Shown here in pieces: positions 1-10,950 of a DNA stretch of 64,000 nt; the stretch's first letter is position 1, and every line of letters begins with the position of its first letter. The translations under genes were made by a program, and so were the position numbers. The notes under the pieces are model-generated. The model worked only from the letters and a program-made list of their open reading frames with translations. It was not told the origin of the DNA and ran no database searches. The stretch is from Incurvaria masculella (lineage: Eukaryota > Arthropoda > Insecta > Lepidoptera > Incurvariidae), in NCBI GenBank assembly GCA_946894095.1, contig OX335652.1, positions 13,539,001 through 13,603,000 on the forward strand. Reading direction: 5' to 3'.

Positions 1-504
1 AACATCAGACAAAAACACGGTGCAATGAGAATGCAATTCTAAAATCTCTTAGTGATCAGTTAAAACTTGAAGAGGGTAAAAAATTGTCTATACCCGAATC
101 GAACCTGCATCAAGGCCACCATTTTCCACTACACCTCTACATGGACGATATGACCAGTCGCGTTAATGAAATGATATTGAAACGCAATAAATTACATTGA
201 CAATAGAAGATCGGAGCGGGCGCGGCGGACCACACAATGTGTCTCGACGCTCATTTACACACTATTTACAGTAAATAGATGCGATACAGTAAAAGGACAG
301 TTTAATTTTATTGCGGACAGCCTCGTAAATTGATTTCGTATAAGCCCTACCATTAGTTAGACGCTCGTGGAGGGCTGGACCACGCGGTTGCAATTCATAC
401 GCGAAGAGAACTTGATAGTAATGTTATTATGGTATGCGACAAAACCTATTTCATTCATACATAACATCACTCCATTTTCCCTGGAGGCGTAGGCAGAGAT
501 CATA

Positions 505-668
505 AGGTTTTTTAATGCAACCTGATACGGTTGGCTAATACCACACAAATACTGTTATGATATTAGCCCAATACACCACATTCCCGAAGGAATTTGGTGC
601 CATGCCAGGACCTTCCCTTTATACGGCTACATTGAACTGGATGGAAAACACGGACAATTTTTATTGCT
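505..668 (-). mobile_element. SINE 3' part
   Basis: Minus-strand body from CTGATACGGTTGGCTAATACC to GGACAATTTTTATTGC. It has the ATTCCCGAAGGAATTTGGTG variant of the tRNA-headed type. The head is missing. Confidence 0.8.
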
Positions 669-2064
669 AAAAACATACTTGAACATTGGAATCAGTTTAT
701 TAAAAATCAAATCTTTCCTTTAGTTTGCCGTATAACATTACTTCACAGGATTTGTTCCTTATAAGCGACACTATTGATGCAAGATGCTTTATTTTTCTGA
801 AAATCAACGAGCTCGATTCCCGGCTAGCAAAAGGATTGTGACAAAAATCGAATAATGCTGTTTTGGTTTTTATCTAAATCGACCTTATGACTCCTTTAAG
901 TGTTTCAAGGTGTTCCTTCACACACCCTACACATATCTACACACCCTCACACTCCATAACACACCCTCATTTATTAAAAAACCCCTTTTAGATTTATTTG
1001 TTACGTACCCTCCTGAAAATCAATTCTCATTTGTTAAAATTATGATACCCTTTCTACCCAACTTAAACTCATCTGTCATCCTAAAATACAGCCATAACGG
1101 CCAGTTTAGGTGACAAGGTTTTGACTACAGGTTTTATTCAGGTACATTAAATAAACACAACTACTTTTATTATATCATCAAATGAAGTTATACTGTTACT
1201 TTAGTAAAAACATTGTTTACTTGTACCTTTTTCTTTTTAATAAACTTTTTCTTTCTTCCTTCTTTATTTCTGTTTTTCGCTATTTCTTATATTTTCGGAT
1301 TTGGCTATGAATACCCACTTGAAAAAATCAACCTGTGTATCCCAAAACAAGCTTTTGAATCGTGTACGTTTCTTTGTGTATAATCTTAGATTATCGGTTC
1401 CAAAATATAGACTACTGACCCTTAAAAAGTGGAAAAGATATTCCGAACATTAATAACAATCAGGTCTTTCTTCTATCAATTTCCTAGCGCATTCATCAGG
1501 GTGACTTTTTATTTCTTTGTAACCGAAATTCTTCCCGACAATAGTGGCTATGTGGGTTAAACCAGAAGCGTAGGTAGCCCGGTCTGTGAGACCAACCGTC
1601 GGTCGGACGGACGGCCCTTCCGTCAATATCGCAGACAGCGGGACACCATTGTCGTGGCGGCCATTGTGCCGCGCAGACGTACCGGCGCGGATGACCACAA
1701 ATCATTAATTTTGTATCACAAAGAGGAACCCACGAATCGAAAACTTGTGAAAAAAAGAAGCTCCTCTGATGAGGGAGCCGAAACCTTCTACTGAATATTT
1801 GTGATTGGGTCTTAATAAAATATCTCACAGGAGCAACGATATTTACCCCGGATATAATTTTGATATGTATGTTGATGAGGTATGCATTAGTTTGCATTTT
1901 AAAGAATAAAGACATTGTAAACCTACTTGGAAGCTCAACAAATGATTCGATATCTTGTTTAATCTAACATAAATGCAATAAAAACCGTGATATAAAATTA
2001 TTGAGAGCAGCATTATTTTTCTTTCTCTACCTAACGAATTGGAAAGAACGATGGAAGTACTACC
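669..2064. other. No recognised gene or repeat
   Basis: AT-rich throughout except a GC-richer island at about 1555-1700. The bases 1-504 likewise show nothing recognisable. Confidence 0.5.
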
Positions 2065-2334
2065 ATGGACGTTGCTCTGTGGGGCGTGCATGTCTTATTC
2101 CTCCCCATCCTAACTATATTCGGAGCACCCGCCGCAGATAATCAGAGCACTGTGGTTGACATTTTGAAAACGAACTGTTTCTCAAACTCATTTCTCTGCC
2201 GCATCGCCAGTATATGGGACTGTCTCTCGGCGGGCTTTCTTCATACCTATAACCTGGGAGTCTTCAAGCGTAATTTGAACATGCTCGATAACTCAGGGAT
2301 AGTCCGCAAATCCGCTGGTATGGTGCCTCGCTGA
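2065..2334 (+). CDS. Small open frame with signal-peptide-like start
   Basis: 89 residues. Residues 4-20 are strongly hydrophobic and are followed by GAPAAD, a plausible signal peptidase site. The mature part has three cysteines (in TNCFS, FLCRI and WDCLS) and no repeat or domain that I recognise. It lies in a stretch without recognised transposons, just upstream of a GTCC-core element at 2450. It could be a first exon or a small secreted protein, or a chance frame. No clear splice donor decides this. Confidence 0.25.
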   Translation: MDVALWGVHVLFLPILTIFGAPAADNQSTVVDILKTNCFSNSFLCRIASIWDCLSAGFLHTYNLGVFKRNLNMLDNSGIVRKSAGMVPR

Positions 2335-2449
2335 GCGTGGTTTCGCGCGGCCTTCGGTCCGCAGCACAGCTACCCATACCGATTATTCATACATATAAAA
2401 ATTACATATCACGACAGTGAGTGTGGTATTCGATATCAATGCCCAGTTA

Positions 2450-2698
2450 CATAAAAAAACCCGTCAAGTGCGAGTCGAACTTGCACACGAAGGGTTCCGT
2501 ACCATCGTACAACATTTAACACCCAAACGTCACGTTATTCCTATTTGTTGTTATAACGGCAATACAAATACATACTCTGTAAAAAAATCAGCTGTTACGG
2601 TTCATGAGATACAGCCCTGTGACAGACGGACGGACGGACGGACGGACACACGGAGGCTTAGTAATAGGGTTCCGTTGGCACCCTTTGGGAACGGATTG
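2450..2698 (+). mobile_element. GTCC-core element
   Basis: Starts with CCCGTCAAGTGCGAGTCG and CACGAAGGGTTCCGTACC, then GTTCATGAGATACAGCCC, a (GGAC)n run, and ends in TAGGGTTCCGTTGGCACCC. Non-coding dispersed lepidopteran element with a built-in microsatellite. Confidence 0.75.
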
Positions 2699-3387
2699 AT
2701 TTTTGTATTATTATTTCAGGATTTAAATAGATTATCACGGTTATTCAAAAGATGACAGGCTTTTACCCATAAATAAATCAATGGATAGTAAAACATTTTA
2801 AAGTATTGTATAAATTCATTTCTGTATTAGCAAGTTGGACAAAGGCATGTCATGGTCCTGAATCCGTTCAACTAGAGAACGGGACTGACTGGATGTAGTT
2901 TATCAAATAAAACCAGTTTGTCAACAGAGCCAGAGATTACTTTCGACTCCACTCCGCATTTCAGCAGAATACCAAAATATTTAAACAGATCGTACGAGAA
3001 TGAATACCATGTGGCGTAACAAATGCGATTTAAAACCGCTAAGTCAGTGATTCAACACAGATGTTGAGGGCAAATTAAAAGGCATGGAATAAAAAATCGC
3101 ATCCATTGTGTCGCACCGTCCGCTTTATCCCATAAACCAGAATCTCCCCGCACTCCCGGCCCCACAGACAGACAATACTAATCGTAATACCATTACGCAC
3201 ACTTCGCAGATCTCGTGGGGAATGAGTCGAAATGCTTTATTCTTGCGCCAAATTCATTGCGGTTGGAGGAATGCATTCCTTAGACGGAGTTGAGGAATAA
3301 TCCCCAACTAGGATTCCAATTGAAAATATTCATACGCAAGTCGAATCAACCAGATAATGTTACGGGTGGATTGCCTTGTTAGATTTT
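2699..3387. other. Apparently unique DNA
   Basis: No repeat recognised. 3090-3300 is less AT-rich and could be conserved non-coding DNA. 4026-5303 also has only one Helitron hairpin relic. Confidence 0.4.
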
Positions 3388-3434
3388 TTAACCGACTTAA
3401 AAAAAAAGGAGGAGGTTCTCAATTCGTCGGAATC
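3388..3434 (+). mobile_element. AACCGACTT element terminus
   Basis: AACCGACTT followed by GGAGGAGGTTCTCAATTCG, then a direct switch into a GTCC-core element. Only the terminus remains. Confidence 0.6.
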
Positions 3435-3640
3435 TTTTTTTAGGGTTCCGTTTTCACCCTTTGGGTACTATTACTAAGCCTCCGCTGTCCGTCCGTCCGT
3501 ACGTCCGTCCGTACGTCCGTCCGTCACAGGGCTGTATCTCATGAACCGTAATAAGTAGGCAGCTGAAATTTTCACAGAGTATGTATTTATGTTGCCGCTA
3601 TAACAAAAAATAAAATAAAATAAAAAAAAATAAAAAATAT
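3434..3640 (-). mobile_element. GTCC-core element, truncated
   Basis: TTTAGGGTTCCGTTTTCACC, a (GTCC/GTAC)n run, then CACAGGGCTGTATCTCATG and TTTTCACAGAGTATG. The far end is lost in A-rich sequence. Confidence 0.75.
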
Positions 3641-3689
3641 AAGGGGGAATATAAGGAGTTTTTACACGGTGTGTATAAACTCCCCCCAC

Positions 3690-4025
3690 TCAACCCAGGT
3701 CCGAAGCTTTCGCATCAGAGAATAAGAGCACCCTTTTATAGTAGGCATTAGATTTTTGAGAACCCACCATTTTTATAATTCGCCTTTCTGCTGTGAGGGT
3801 ATAGAACTGTCTGCCAACGAGTGTCTCCTCTCCGCCTGCCTTCAATCTGGGTGTTTTCAAGTCCGTCAATTTGCTCGTATGGAACCTTTTTGAACGTGGT
3901 TTCGCGAAGAGAGGTTCACTTGATTGATCAGGCCATTCCGAGCACCTTTGGCTCCTCAGCACAGCCAAAAGAAGAGTAACGGTAAATAGAAATATTTTAT
4001 AGACATAAAAAATCTGTGCAGACAT
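3690..4025 (-). CDS. Small open frame, possible secreted protein
   Basis: 111 residues. The start (about residues 7-24) is hydrophobic and resembles a signal peptide; the remainder is basic, with a KPRSKR stretch that could be a dibasic processing site. No family is recognised. Its 3' end abuts a GTCC-core element (3434-3640), so the true gene may be truncated there. It may equally be chance coding. Confidence 0.2.
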   Translation of the reverse strand: MSAQIFYVYKIFLFTVTLLLAVLRSQRCSEWPDQSSEPLFAKPRSKRFHTSKLTDLKTPRLKAGGEETLVGRQFYTLTAERRIIKMVGSQKSNAYYKRVLLFSDAKASDLG

Positions 4026-5303
4026 GATACTATCCCAGCATATGTGAACTAGATGCCATGCCTGGACTGCCTACAGTTTTAAGAGCAATCCGAACCGCGA
4101 ACTCCAAATCCCTTATAATAGTCGTGTTGTATCCTTGGATAATGGAAGAAATACATTGGGCTCATTTGTTTTCTTCTTTCGTGTCGGAACCCACATACCA
4201 GCAAGTACCATGTATTATGGTTGGTAGGTTTTTTATTGTTATAATACCATAAGATGTTTGTTTCGTGTGTTTGTTGGTTTGGCAGCAATAGAGCGATGGA
4301 TCGAAGCGTTTTTTTGCTCAAAGATAGTTTATAGGCGTGAGAGTAACGTTTTTCTTATAATAAAAACAAACATCGATATTTTTCCGGGCGGAGCCGGGTA
4401 CCAGCACATGTTTTTTTTTTTTATATTTGATTAACCGAGGTAGATGACCTTCAAAGTAGCATCAGCAATGTGAATGGTACCAATCACAACATTAGCATGC
4501 TTGAACTAGCGAAAATACATTCTTTTCACATGATCAAAGTATTCGAATTATTTTAAGTTTTTAAAGATAAGGCTAAGTTTAAGTTTTGCAAGGGATGTAG
4601 ATTTTTTCAAAATGGTTGCATTAAAAAGCACATTTTACGAGCATTGTCGATATGCAGTAACTCCACATTTAGCGGCGGCTTCTACGTGCTTTGGCCACGA
4701 GAGGTTTCCATTAATCGGCGTGTATAATGGTGGCTATTATTTGCACATGTGCTACTAAATATTTTGACTTGAACAGCATCGACGCATCGGCTCCGCGGGG
4801 AATACAGGCCATTACGTTTCCTGGGCTCGGCTGCGGTTATGGTCGTGCAATAAAGAAGTGATTGGAGAGATATATATTGTCGCCAGATACTCCTGGCGAT
4901 TCATAAATATTGTTATAAAACATTATCATATGTAGAGCTAATTTTATTCTGTCACTTGCGACTATTTCTTCACCTCCATGCTTGCGACACCTTGAAAAAA
5001 CAAGAGGTAGGTATTTTTCTTCACGAGGACTTTTGCATTAATTTTTATTATAAGCTTCTTTATTAATTTAATAAAAGTAACTCAAGCGATCCAGGTGTTC
5101 GATTCCAATCGCCAGAGCTCCGCCCCCAAGTTTAAGGTAATTTCACAACAATATCACGCGTATGTTACTATTGCTTCATTGTACGTGGAGTCAGAATCGG
5201 TAATGTAATGTGTTCTGGGAGAATCAGAATAGAGGAGCAAATTTTGTTTCTGAGAAGATACCTATAAAAATGGCTGAATATTTTTATGGAACTATTAATC
5301 ATA

Positions 5304-5448
5304 TAGTTTAACGTGAAATCCAAACCACGGCGAGCTTTAACTGCCGAAAATCTATAGATCACCCATCCATAATCCGACGGCGCCTAGAGTTGATTCACCT
5401 CGATAATCGAACGGCAAGGCGCCGCGTCACTGGGCTACAGAGGCAGAC
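5304..5448 (-). mobile_element. 5S-headed SINE, head only, diverged
   Basis: TTTAACGTGAAATCCAAACC through ATCACCCATCCATAATCCGA to CACTGGGCTACAGAGG is the reverse complement of the 5S head. The body is absent. Confidence 0.65.
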
Positions 5449-5597
5449 AACAACTGTCAAAATGTTTTGTAACTGGTTAACGAATAAAAATCGTAAGAAT
5501 CGACCGTGAAGCAAGGACACATAAATCAAAGTAGTATAAAAAGAACTACTTTATGAAGGCTAAACACGATCCAGCAAAACATACCTTTTGAGAGTAT

Positions 5598-5885
5598 TGC
5601 GTTTGAATGTTCAATATTTGTAGTCATTGTCCGTAAAGCGTTAAATCAATGTATTTATAATTTTAATCACTGTGTTAGAAGAAGGCATTGTTTACGGTAG
5701 GATTTCCCTGTATTAGAAATTCCAAAGTATGGGTATACAACAGTTGAAAAAATGGTAGACTCAATACCCGCGAACGGTACGTTTTGCTGATTCGGGTGCA
5801 GCATTGCAGGATATTCATAAAGCATGTTGTTCTTTTTACTGTCCACTTGATGTACTTTAGACAGCCCACGTGTCCTTGCTTCGTA
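5598..5885 (+). repeat. Relic related to 12020-12310
   Basis: TTTGAATGTTCAATATTTG ... GTCATTGTCCG at 5600-5640 and ATTCCAAAGTATGGGTATA ... GTGTCCTTGCTTCG to 5885 both recur, changed, near 12020-12310 but in the opposite order. Nature unknown. Confidence 0.45.
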
Positions 5886-6550
5886 CGTCCTGCATCGCAA
5901 ATTCATTGAAAAAAGCGACAAAAAAGGTTAGTTACTGAATAATAATAATTTTTCCTTGAATTTTCTTATAAGCAGTGGAATTCACCATTTTTTCTTATTC
6001 TAATTTAACATTTAATTTAAAAATCATCAATAAGCCCTAAAACAAATATCACAAATAAAACATCGTATAAACTTGATTAAATCATCAAGATAATTTAATA
6101 AAACATACACGAGGACACACTTTAAAAAAAATTTTTATGCGCGTTCTACAGTCCCAGTTCCATCTCAATCGTCCAAATGTCCAGCTCTCTCCTTCATGTC
6201 TGCGCTACGCGTATCCGCAGGACAATGAAGAGGACGCACGCAGGAAGATCGATTCGATTTATGCATTTTTTCTTGTTTGTGGGTAAGCAACAATGGAATT
6301 TTTGTTATTGACACAAAATCGAAACCCACAGCCCGCGCAACTGTTGTGATTTTTTAAATTATGTTCTATTCTTTGGATGGCAGGCGGATCCTCAGAGAGT
6401 TTGGATTTTGCAATATCATCTGCATGTCTTGGTTTCAGTAAATTGAAAATCATTTCGCAAGAGGCGACTAAGGGATTTTTCGTTCGTGGTACGAATACAT
6501 TATTTCCAATTAAGGGTGGAGCCGTTTCGTCCATACTGGTGATTGTTATG

Positions 6551-7100
6551 AAGATGAACCGGGACAACACCAAGGTTGTTACGGCGGGAGGACAAATCGT
6601 TATCGACCGAGTAGTGATCGAACAGGTGAACTGTGGGTTGAAGAGTACGTATATCTCGGCCGAATTCTGCAGGCATCCTGAGTCTAGAAAACCGCTTTTA
6701 TTGCTATTAAAGCGACTTTCTTGACGAAAATATTACGGAGAGTAGTATTTAAATTTAATCAAGGTTTTCCGTAAAAAAAAATCGCTTTGAAAACTGCTAT
6801 AAAAGCTTTTTTATAGATTCAGGATTCCTGATAACAGAATTACAAAAATATGGCTACGGGATATGGTGCGTAACGAGGCAATCCACCGACATACCAAAGA
6901 TTTTGGACACTGGGTGGCTAAGCTCAAGTGGTTGTGGGCTGGTCACATCAGCCGAAGAGATGAGCCGAAAACGGAGTGTGGGAAGACCACCCGCCAGTTG
7001 GGACGACGACATCAAGTGCGTCGGCGAAAAGCAGTGGGTCCGTACCGCTGAGGGCCGGGAGGACTGTAAGAAGATTGGAGAGGCGTATGTCCAGCAGTGA
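6551..7100 (+). pseudogene. RTE-type reverse transcriptase relic
   Basis: Pieces of the end of an RTE/BovB-type reverse transcriptase ORF appear in order but in different frames. KMNRDNTKVV starts at 6551, VEEYVYLG at 6637, AKLKWLWAGHISRR follows 6863 in one frame, and RKRSVGRPPASWDDDIK through GEAYVQQ with a stop near 7100 lies in the next. These motifs, in this order, are characteristic of lepidopteran RTE elements. Frameshifts and an apparent insertion at about 6690-6840 show it is dead. Confidence 0.8.
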
Positions 7101-7254
7101 CACGCTTACTGACTGACTGACTATGAAAGTTTGCCTGGGGAAGCGAAACGTCGGCGAAACACCTTGATGGAATGCGTATGTAGGAGACGTTTAGCCGTAT
7201 AATATGATACTTTTGAGATTACCGCATTTGGTGAACATTGTTGAAAAACGCGAT

Positions 7255-7314
7255 GGGAAGAGACATTCTCCGACGTGAGAAGAAGACGTGAAGAGACGGA
7301 GAATGTCTCTTCCC
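7255..7314 (+). repeat. Perfect 18-bp hairpin
   Basis: GGGAAGAGACATTCTCCG (7255-7272) and its exact complement (7297-7314) around a 24-base loop. No T-run follows. Function unknown. Confidence 0.7.
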
Positions 7315-7407
7315 GCCGCGTGAAAAGCCGTAACAGTTTTCAAACAAGCCGTATAGTAGTAAAAGTTGCGTTTGGTCGGCGGCGTGCCATCTCTTCACTT
7401 CTTTATT

Positions 7408-8048
7408 AACCGACTTAAAAAAAAGGAGGAGGTTATCAATTCGTCTGTATGTTTTTTTTTTTGCTTTTTTTTATGTTTGTTACCTCATAACTTTTGCCTG
7501 GGTGAACCGATTTGGATGATTATTTTTTAAATGAAAGCTAGTGCTTCCCAAGTGGTCCCATTTTTTTGGTTAAGTTCTGACAATGATATCCATGAGAAAA
7601 TCATATAAGTCTTAAATTTGTATTAAGATGTGCGCGACAAATGGACGAATAACTCAATATAACGCCAACCGATTTCGGTGATTCTTTTTTTATTGGAAAG
7701 GACGTGTACAAATTAGTGAGTGTACTTCAGATTCACTAAAAATAAACAAATAAAAAAAAATTAACAAAAAAAATAACCGACTTCAAAGAAAAAGCACTAA
7801 AAAGTATAAAATAATTGCCATTTTTGTAGTTAAGATTTTTGTTATTTTTTGAGTCGGTGTCAGCCAAGGTAGTCAAGGTTCTCTTGATTGGCGCAGCGCG
7901 TGCCCGGCTGACGCCGACTCAAAAAATAACAAAAATCTTAACTACAAAAAAAAACATACAGACGAATTGATAACCTCCTCCTTTTTTTGAAGTCTTTTTA
8001 GTGCTTTTTCTTTCAAGTCGGTTATTTTTTTTGTTAAATTTTTTTTAA
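7408..8048 (+). mobile_element. AACCGACTT fold-back element, copy 1
   Basis: Starts AACCGACTTAAAAAAAAGG and ends in CAAGTCGGTT. The centre has an inverted repeat around GAGTCGGTGTCAGCC / GGCTGACGCCGACTC with the loop 7867-7903. The right half is shorter than in copy 2, so it is rearranged. The termini and the GGAGGAGGTT phrase recur in many lepidopteran genomes. No coding capacity. Confidence 0.75.
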
Positions 8049-8921
8049 GCGATGCAAGTGCCGAGGCGGAGCTGCGCCGGTTGCGCGGTGTGCGGTAGCG
8101 GAGATCCTGAAAAGCCATCTTAAAGCTCGCATTATGATTCACGACTTCCTGCGCGCGAGTCCCATGCGCGCGCGACGCTCCGCCGCCTCCCCCGCGCAAA
8201 CGCTTTCGCGGTTGCCGACAATTGAAGCGTTTGCAATAGTATGGTAGGACCTCTCGCCGAAATTCCAAACGCGGTTTCATTACATCGCACACAATGCAAT
8301 TTATCAGATTATACGGTGTGTATGATTGACTCCGGAAAAATGACTTGTTTAAATACGACTTTTGTCATTTTCATGTCATCGTGAAAGTGGTGTAATCCAA
8401 GCGGTTCCCCTGTATTTCTTGCATCCCGTGCCGTGCATATCGTAAGAGGCTACTGAGGGAGTTGTCGTTCATAGCTCACGTTCCACACAACAGCTAATAC
8501 CACAGCCATCCATCTCAAGTTTAATAACCAAAAAAGTAGTGACCAAACAGTTTCCTACGGTGTCGCTGAAGTTAACTTGAATGTCCATAGTTCTCCAACG
8601 GGCGTGCGGAGAGCGTCTGTAGGCGCGAGAGAGGTCACAGCCAGTTTGATCTCCTCAACTCTTTGAAGGACGTTTCAGAAAAGTGCCGACAAACAAACAA
8701 ACAAAGCGACATTCATTGATGTATCCGCATTGTCTTATTGCTTGCTCGAGTGCGCTGCTCTTGAGACACGAGTACAGCTACTTACGATCCGTCCATGCAT
8801 TTCGTAAACCAAGTGCGTTTCCTCTGAGCAGATGCTAACTTCCACTCCGCATTCAATTTCGGTTAGTTAAGGAAGAATATTATTCGTTTGTAGATTTGCT
8901 AAGATATCTACATATTGGACA
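8049..8921. other. GC-richer non-coding stretch next to the fold-back element
   Basis: 8049-8290 is rich in CGCG and runs directly out of the fold-back element, so it may belong to a larger composite. The rest shows nothing recognisable. 9647-9828 is likewise blank. Confidence 0.4.
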
Positions 8922-8966
8922 ATAGCTGAGGTACCCGGCTCCGCTCGGGTCAATGTCGTTTTGGAC
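8922..8966 (-). mobile_element. Helitron-like 3' end, minus strand
   Basis: AGCTGAGGTACCCGGCTCCG read in reverse gives the ACCCG ... CGGGT hairpin and CCTCAGCTA. The last base of CTAG is changed. It abuts the TATACG element at 8989. A shorter relic (GGGCGGAGCCGGGTACC) is at 4384-4402. Confidence 0.45.
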
Positions 8967-8996
8967 TGATGTCGGTCCGAACTATGTCCTGGATAT

Positions 8997-9638
8997 GAGT
9001 CGTATTCACTACGTATAATATTCACAACGTATAATAGTATTTTTTTCCAAAAAATTAAAACCATGCATATCGTATAATATTCACAACGTATGATGTTATA
9101 CGTTGTGCATGAGTTTAAAAATAAAATAAACTCTTTGCATCATGCAGAACGTATAATAGTCACAACGTATAATATTCCTAACATGAATTCACAAAAAAAG
9201 AAAACCATGCAGAACGTATAATATGCCAAGAAGCACTGCATAAAGCGCCCTAACGAAGATACATTTAAGGCTGAAATTGCTATGAATCGATATCTGTTGA
9301 AGAGTAACAATTTGCTACAACGCTAATTGAGACGGTCGAAAAGTCGCGTGCGAGTATAATCTTTAATCTTATATCGATAAGGGCGCTTATCGTATGAAAT
9401 ATTTTAGGATTATATGATATGCATGGTTTTCTTTTTTTGTTAAATAAAGATCATAACATTATACGTTGTGACTATTATACGTTATGCATGGAGAAATAAG
9501 TAATTTAATTTTTTGGACTTCTTCATGCACTACGTATAAGATTATACGATCTGCCGATTATACGTTGTGCATGGTTTTAAAATTTTGTTAAAATATGACA
9601 TTATACGATCTGCATATTATACGTTATGCCGTTCCCCC
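8997..9638 (+). mobile_element. TATACG element copy 1 (hAT-like, 8-bp TSD)
   Basis: 642 bp from GAGTCGTATTCACTACG to CGTTCCCCC, flanked on both sides by CTGGATAT (8989-8996 and 9639-9646). It contains about 15 copies of ACGTATAAT or its complement, mostly direct in the left half and inverted in the right. The two ends are only loosely inverted: each has 14 unrelated bases before ACGTATAATAT. No ORF of note. An 8-bp duplication and many subterminal repeats fit hAT-type non-autonomous elements; P-like elements also make 8 bp. Confidence 0.85.
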
Positions 9639-9828
9639 CTGGATATTACATGAATTCCCCATAAAACTTTAATTCCTTATTTCACCCCCAGTGAGTTTAA
9701 TTTTCGCCACTAATGATAGTCTATGTACTTCTTCAAGGTCCAAACTATTTCTATACCGCAATTCATCAAAAATGTTCAGCAGTTTATGCGTGAAACACAA
9801 CGGACAGACCGAGAGAGCTTTATTTACA

Positions 9829-10194
9829 ACATAAGGCCCGTAAGCTATGTTCCCCATTTAAACGTAGTTTACTTATCATTTGTAAAACACTGTTCCGATT
9901 TGCTTGATATTTGGTATCTAATATTCTACAATAAATATCTGTGTCTGCACGTTTTGGTTTTGCTGAAAAATCTGAAGTAAGTCAAATTACAGGCAAAAGA
10001 AAATATTCATACAAATTTTCTTTTCTCTGTTGTGTAACACAGGATACATTTTTCGAAAAAACAAACACGTGCAGACATATATATTGGTTGCCTCATATAA
10101 GGTCCTAAATATCAAGCAAACTGGAACGGTGGATTTAAAATTATTAGTAAACTACGTTTGTATTGGGAGCATAATTTTCAGATGCTTACGGGCC
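9829..10194. mobile_element. MITE-like unit with long diverged inverted arms
   Basis: AGGCCCGTAAGC at the left and GCTTACGGGCCC at the right. The arms (about 9829-9962 and 10050-10194) align as reverse complements over ACGTAGTTTACT, TTGCTTGATATTT and GTCTGCACG with many changes. Old, non-coding. A short related piece occurs near 54385-54440. Confidence 0.55.
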
Positions 10195-10228
10195 CACCTT
10201 AACTGTCACTCATAAAGTACAAACTCAT

Positions 10229-10611
10229 AGCCTCAATAGCCCAGTGGCGCGATACTTCGGCGATCGCTCTCCGAAGTTAAGCAACGCTGGGTCCGGTCTG
10301 GTCTTGGATGGGTGACCATTCGACTGTTGACAGAGGCTGGCCGTGGTTCGGATTCCACGTTAAACTGTAGGTCCCCTTCCTTATTTACTAGATGGTAGGG
10401 TTAATCCCGCCCGGGTTGGTACCATCGCATTGGATGAACGTGGTCGAAGCGGCAATGAAAATTGTCCGTGTTTTCCATCCAGTTCAATGTAGCCGTGCGA
10501 TATAATGAAGGTCCTGGCATGGCACCTAGTTCCCATGTGGTGCGTTAGGCTAATACCATGACAGAAGGTGTGGTATTAACCATCCATGTCCAGTTACATA
10601 AAAAAAAATAT
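10229..10611 (+). mobile_element. Full-length 5S-headed SINE
   Basis: The head holds a 5S rRNA-like stretch: CCGAAGTTAAGCAACG (A box), GGTCTGGTC, and TTGGATGGGTGACC (C box). Ahead of it stands a tRNA A-box-like TAGCCCAGTGGCGCG. The body follows (GGTAGGGTTAATCCCGCCCG, then CATGGCACCTAGTTCCCATG) and ends in an A-run. 5S-derived SINEs (SINE3 class) are a known type, transcribed by RNA polymerase III from the internal boxes. Confidence 0.9.
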
Positions 10612-10767
10612 ACAAATTTAAGGCTACTTTGTTCCTAGAGCTTCATTCTTAAATAGAGAGAGAAGTTTATTTGCGGGTTCTTCTTTACTGCGTTGATAGA
10701 ATCCGCGGATCTCTTGACGTAACTTAGTGTAGTTTGAGTACCAAAAAGTTTGAACAAATGAAATTGA

Positions 10768-10950
10768 TTGGACGATGGTCGACGCGGGAATGAAACGTAT
10801 CCGTGTTTAAATCCAGTTCAATGCAGCCGTGCAACATAAAGAAGATCTTGGCATGGGACCATGTTCCCATGAGGTGTGTTGGGATATTTTTGCGATAGTT
10901 GGTGTTGTTATAGTCCTACGTGTTCAGTTAATTAAATCTAAAGAACTCCA
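10768..10950 (+). mobile_element. Degraded SINE 3' part
   Basis: GACGATGGTCGACGCGGGAA through GTGTTGGGATATT to TGTTCAGTTA matches the second half of the body with many changes. Confidence 0.7.

Noticed and set aside
6259..6573. Minus-strand frame containing HADDI
   Set aside because: Resembles the reverse transcriptase FADD motif by chance; the true reverse transcriptase relic lies on the plus strand.
7942..8292. 116-residue minus-strand frame with a coiled-coil-like end
   Set aside because: Its C-terminal part is the translated fold-back element, and the remainder is GC-rich low-complexity DNA.
8997..9638. CRISPR-like regular repeats
   Set aside because: The ACGTATAAT motifs are short, in both orientations and unevenly spaced, in a eukaryotic element with target duplications.
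10255..10320. A true 5S rRNA gene
   Set aside because: Only the internal promoter part is 5S-like; the 5' and 3' ends differ and the SINE body follows.
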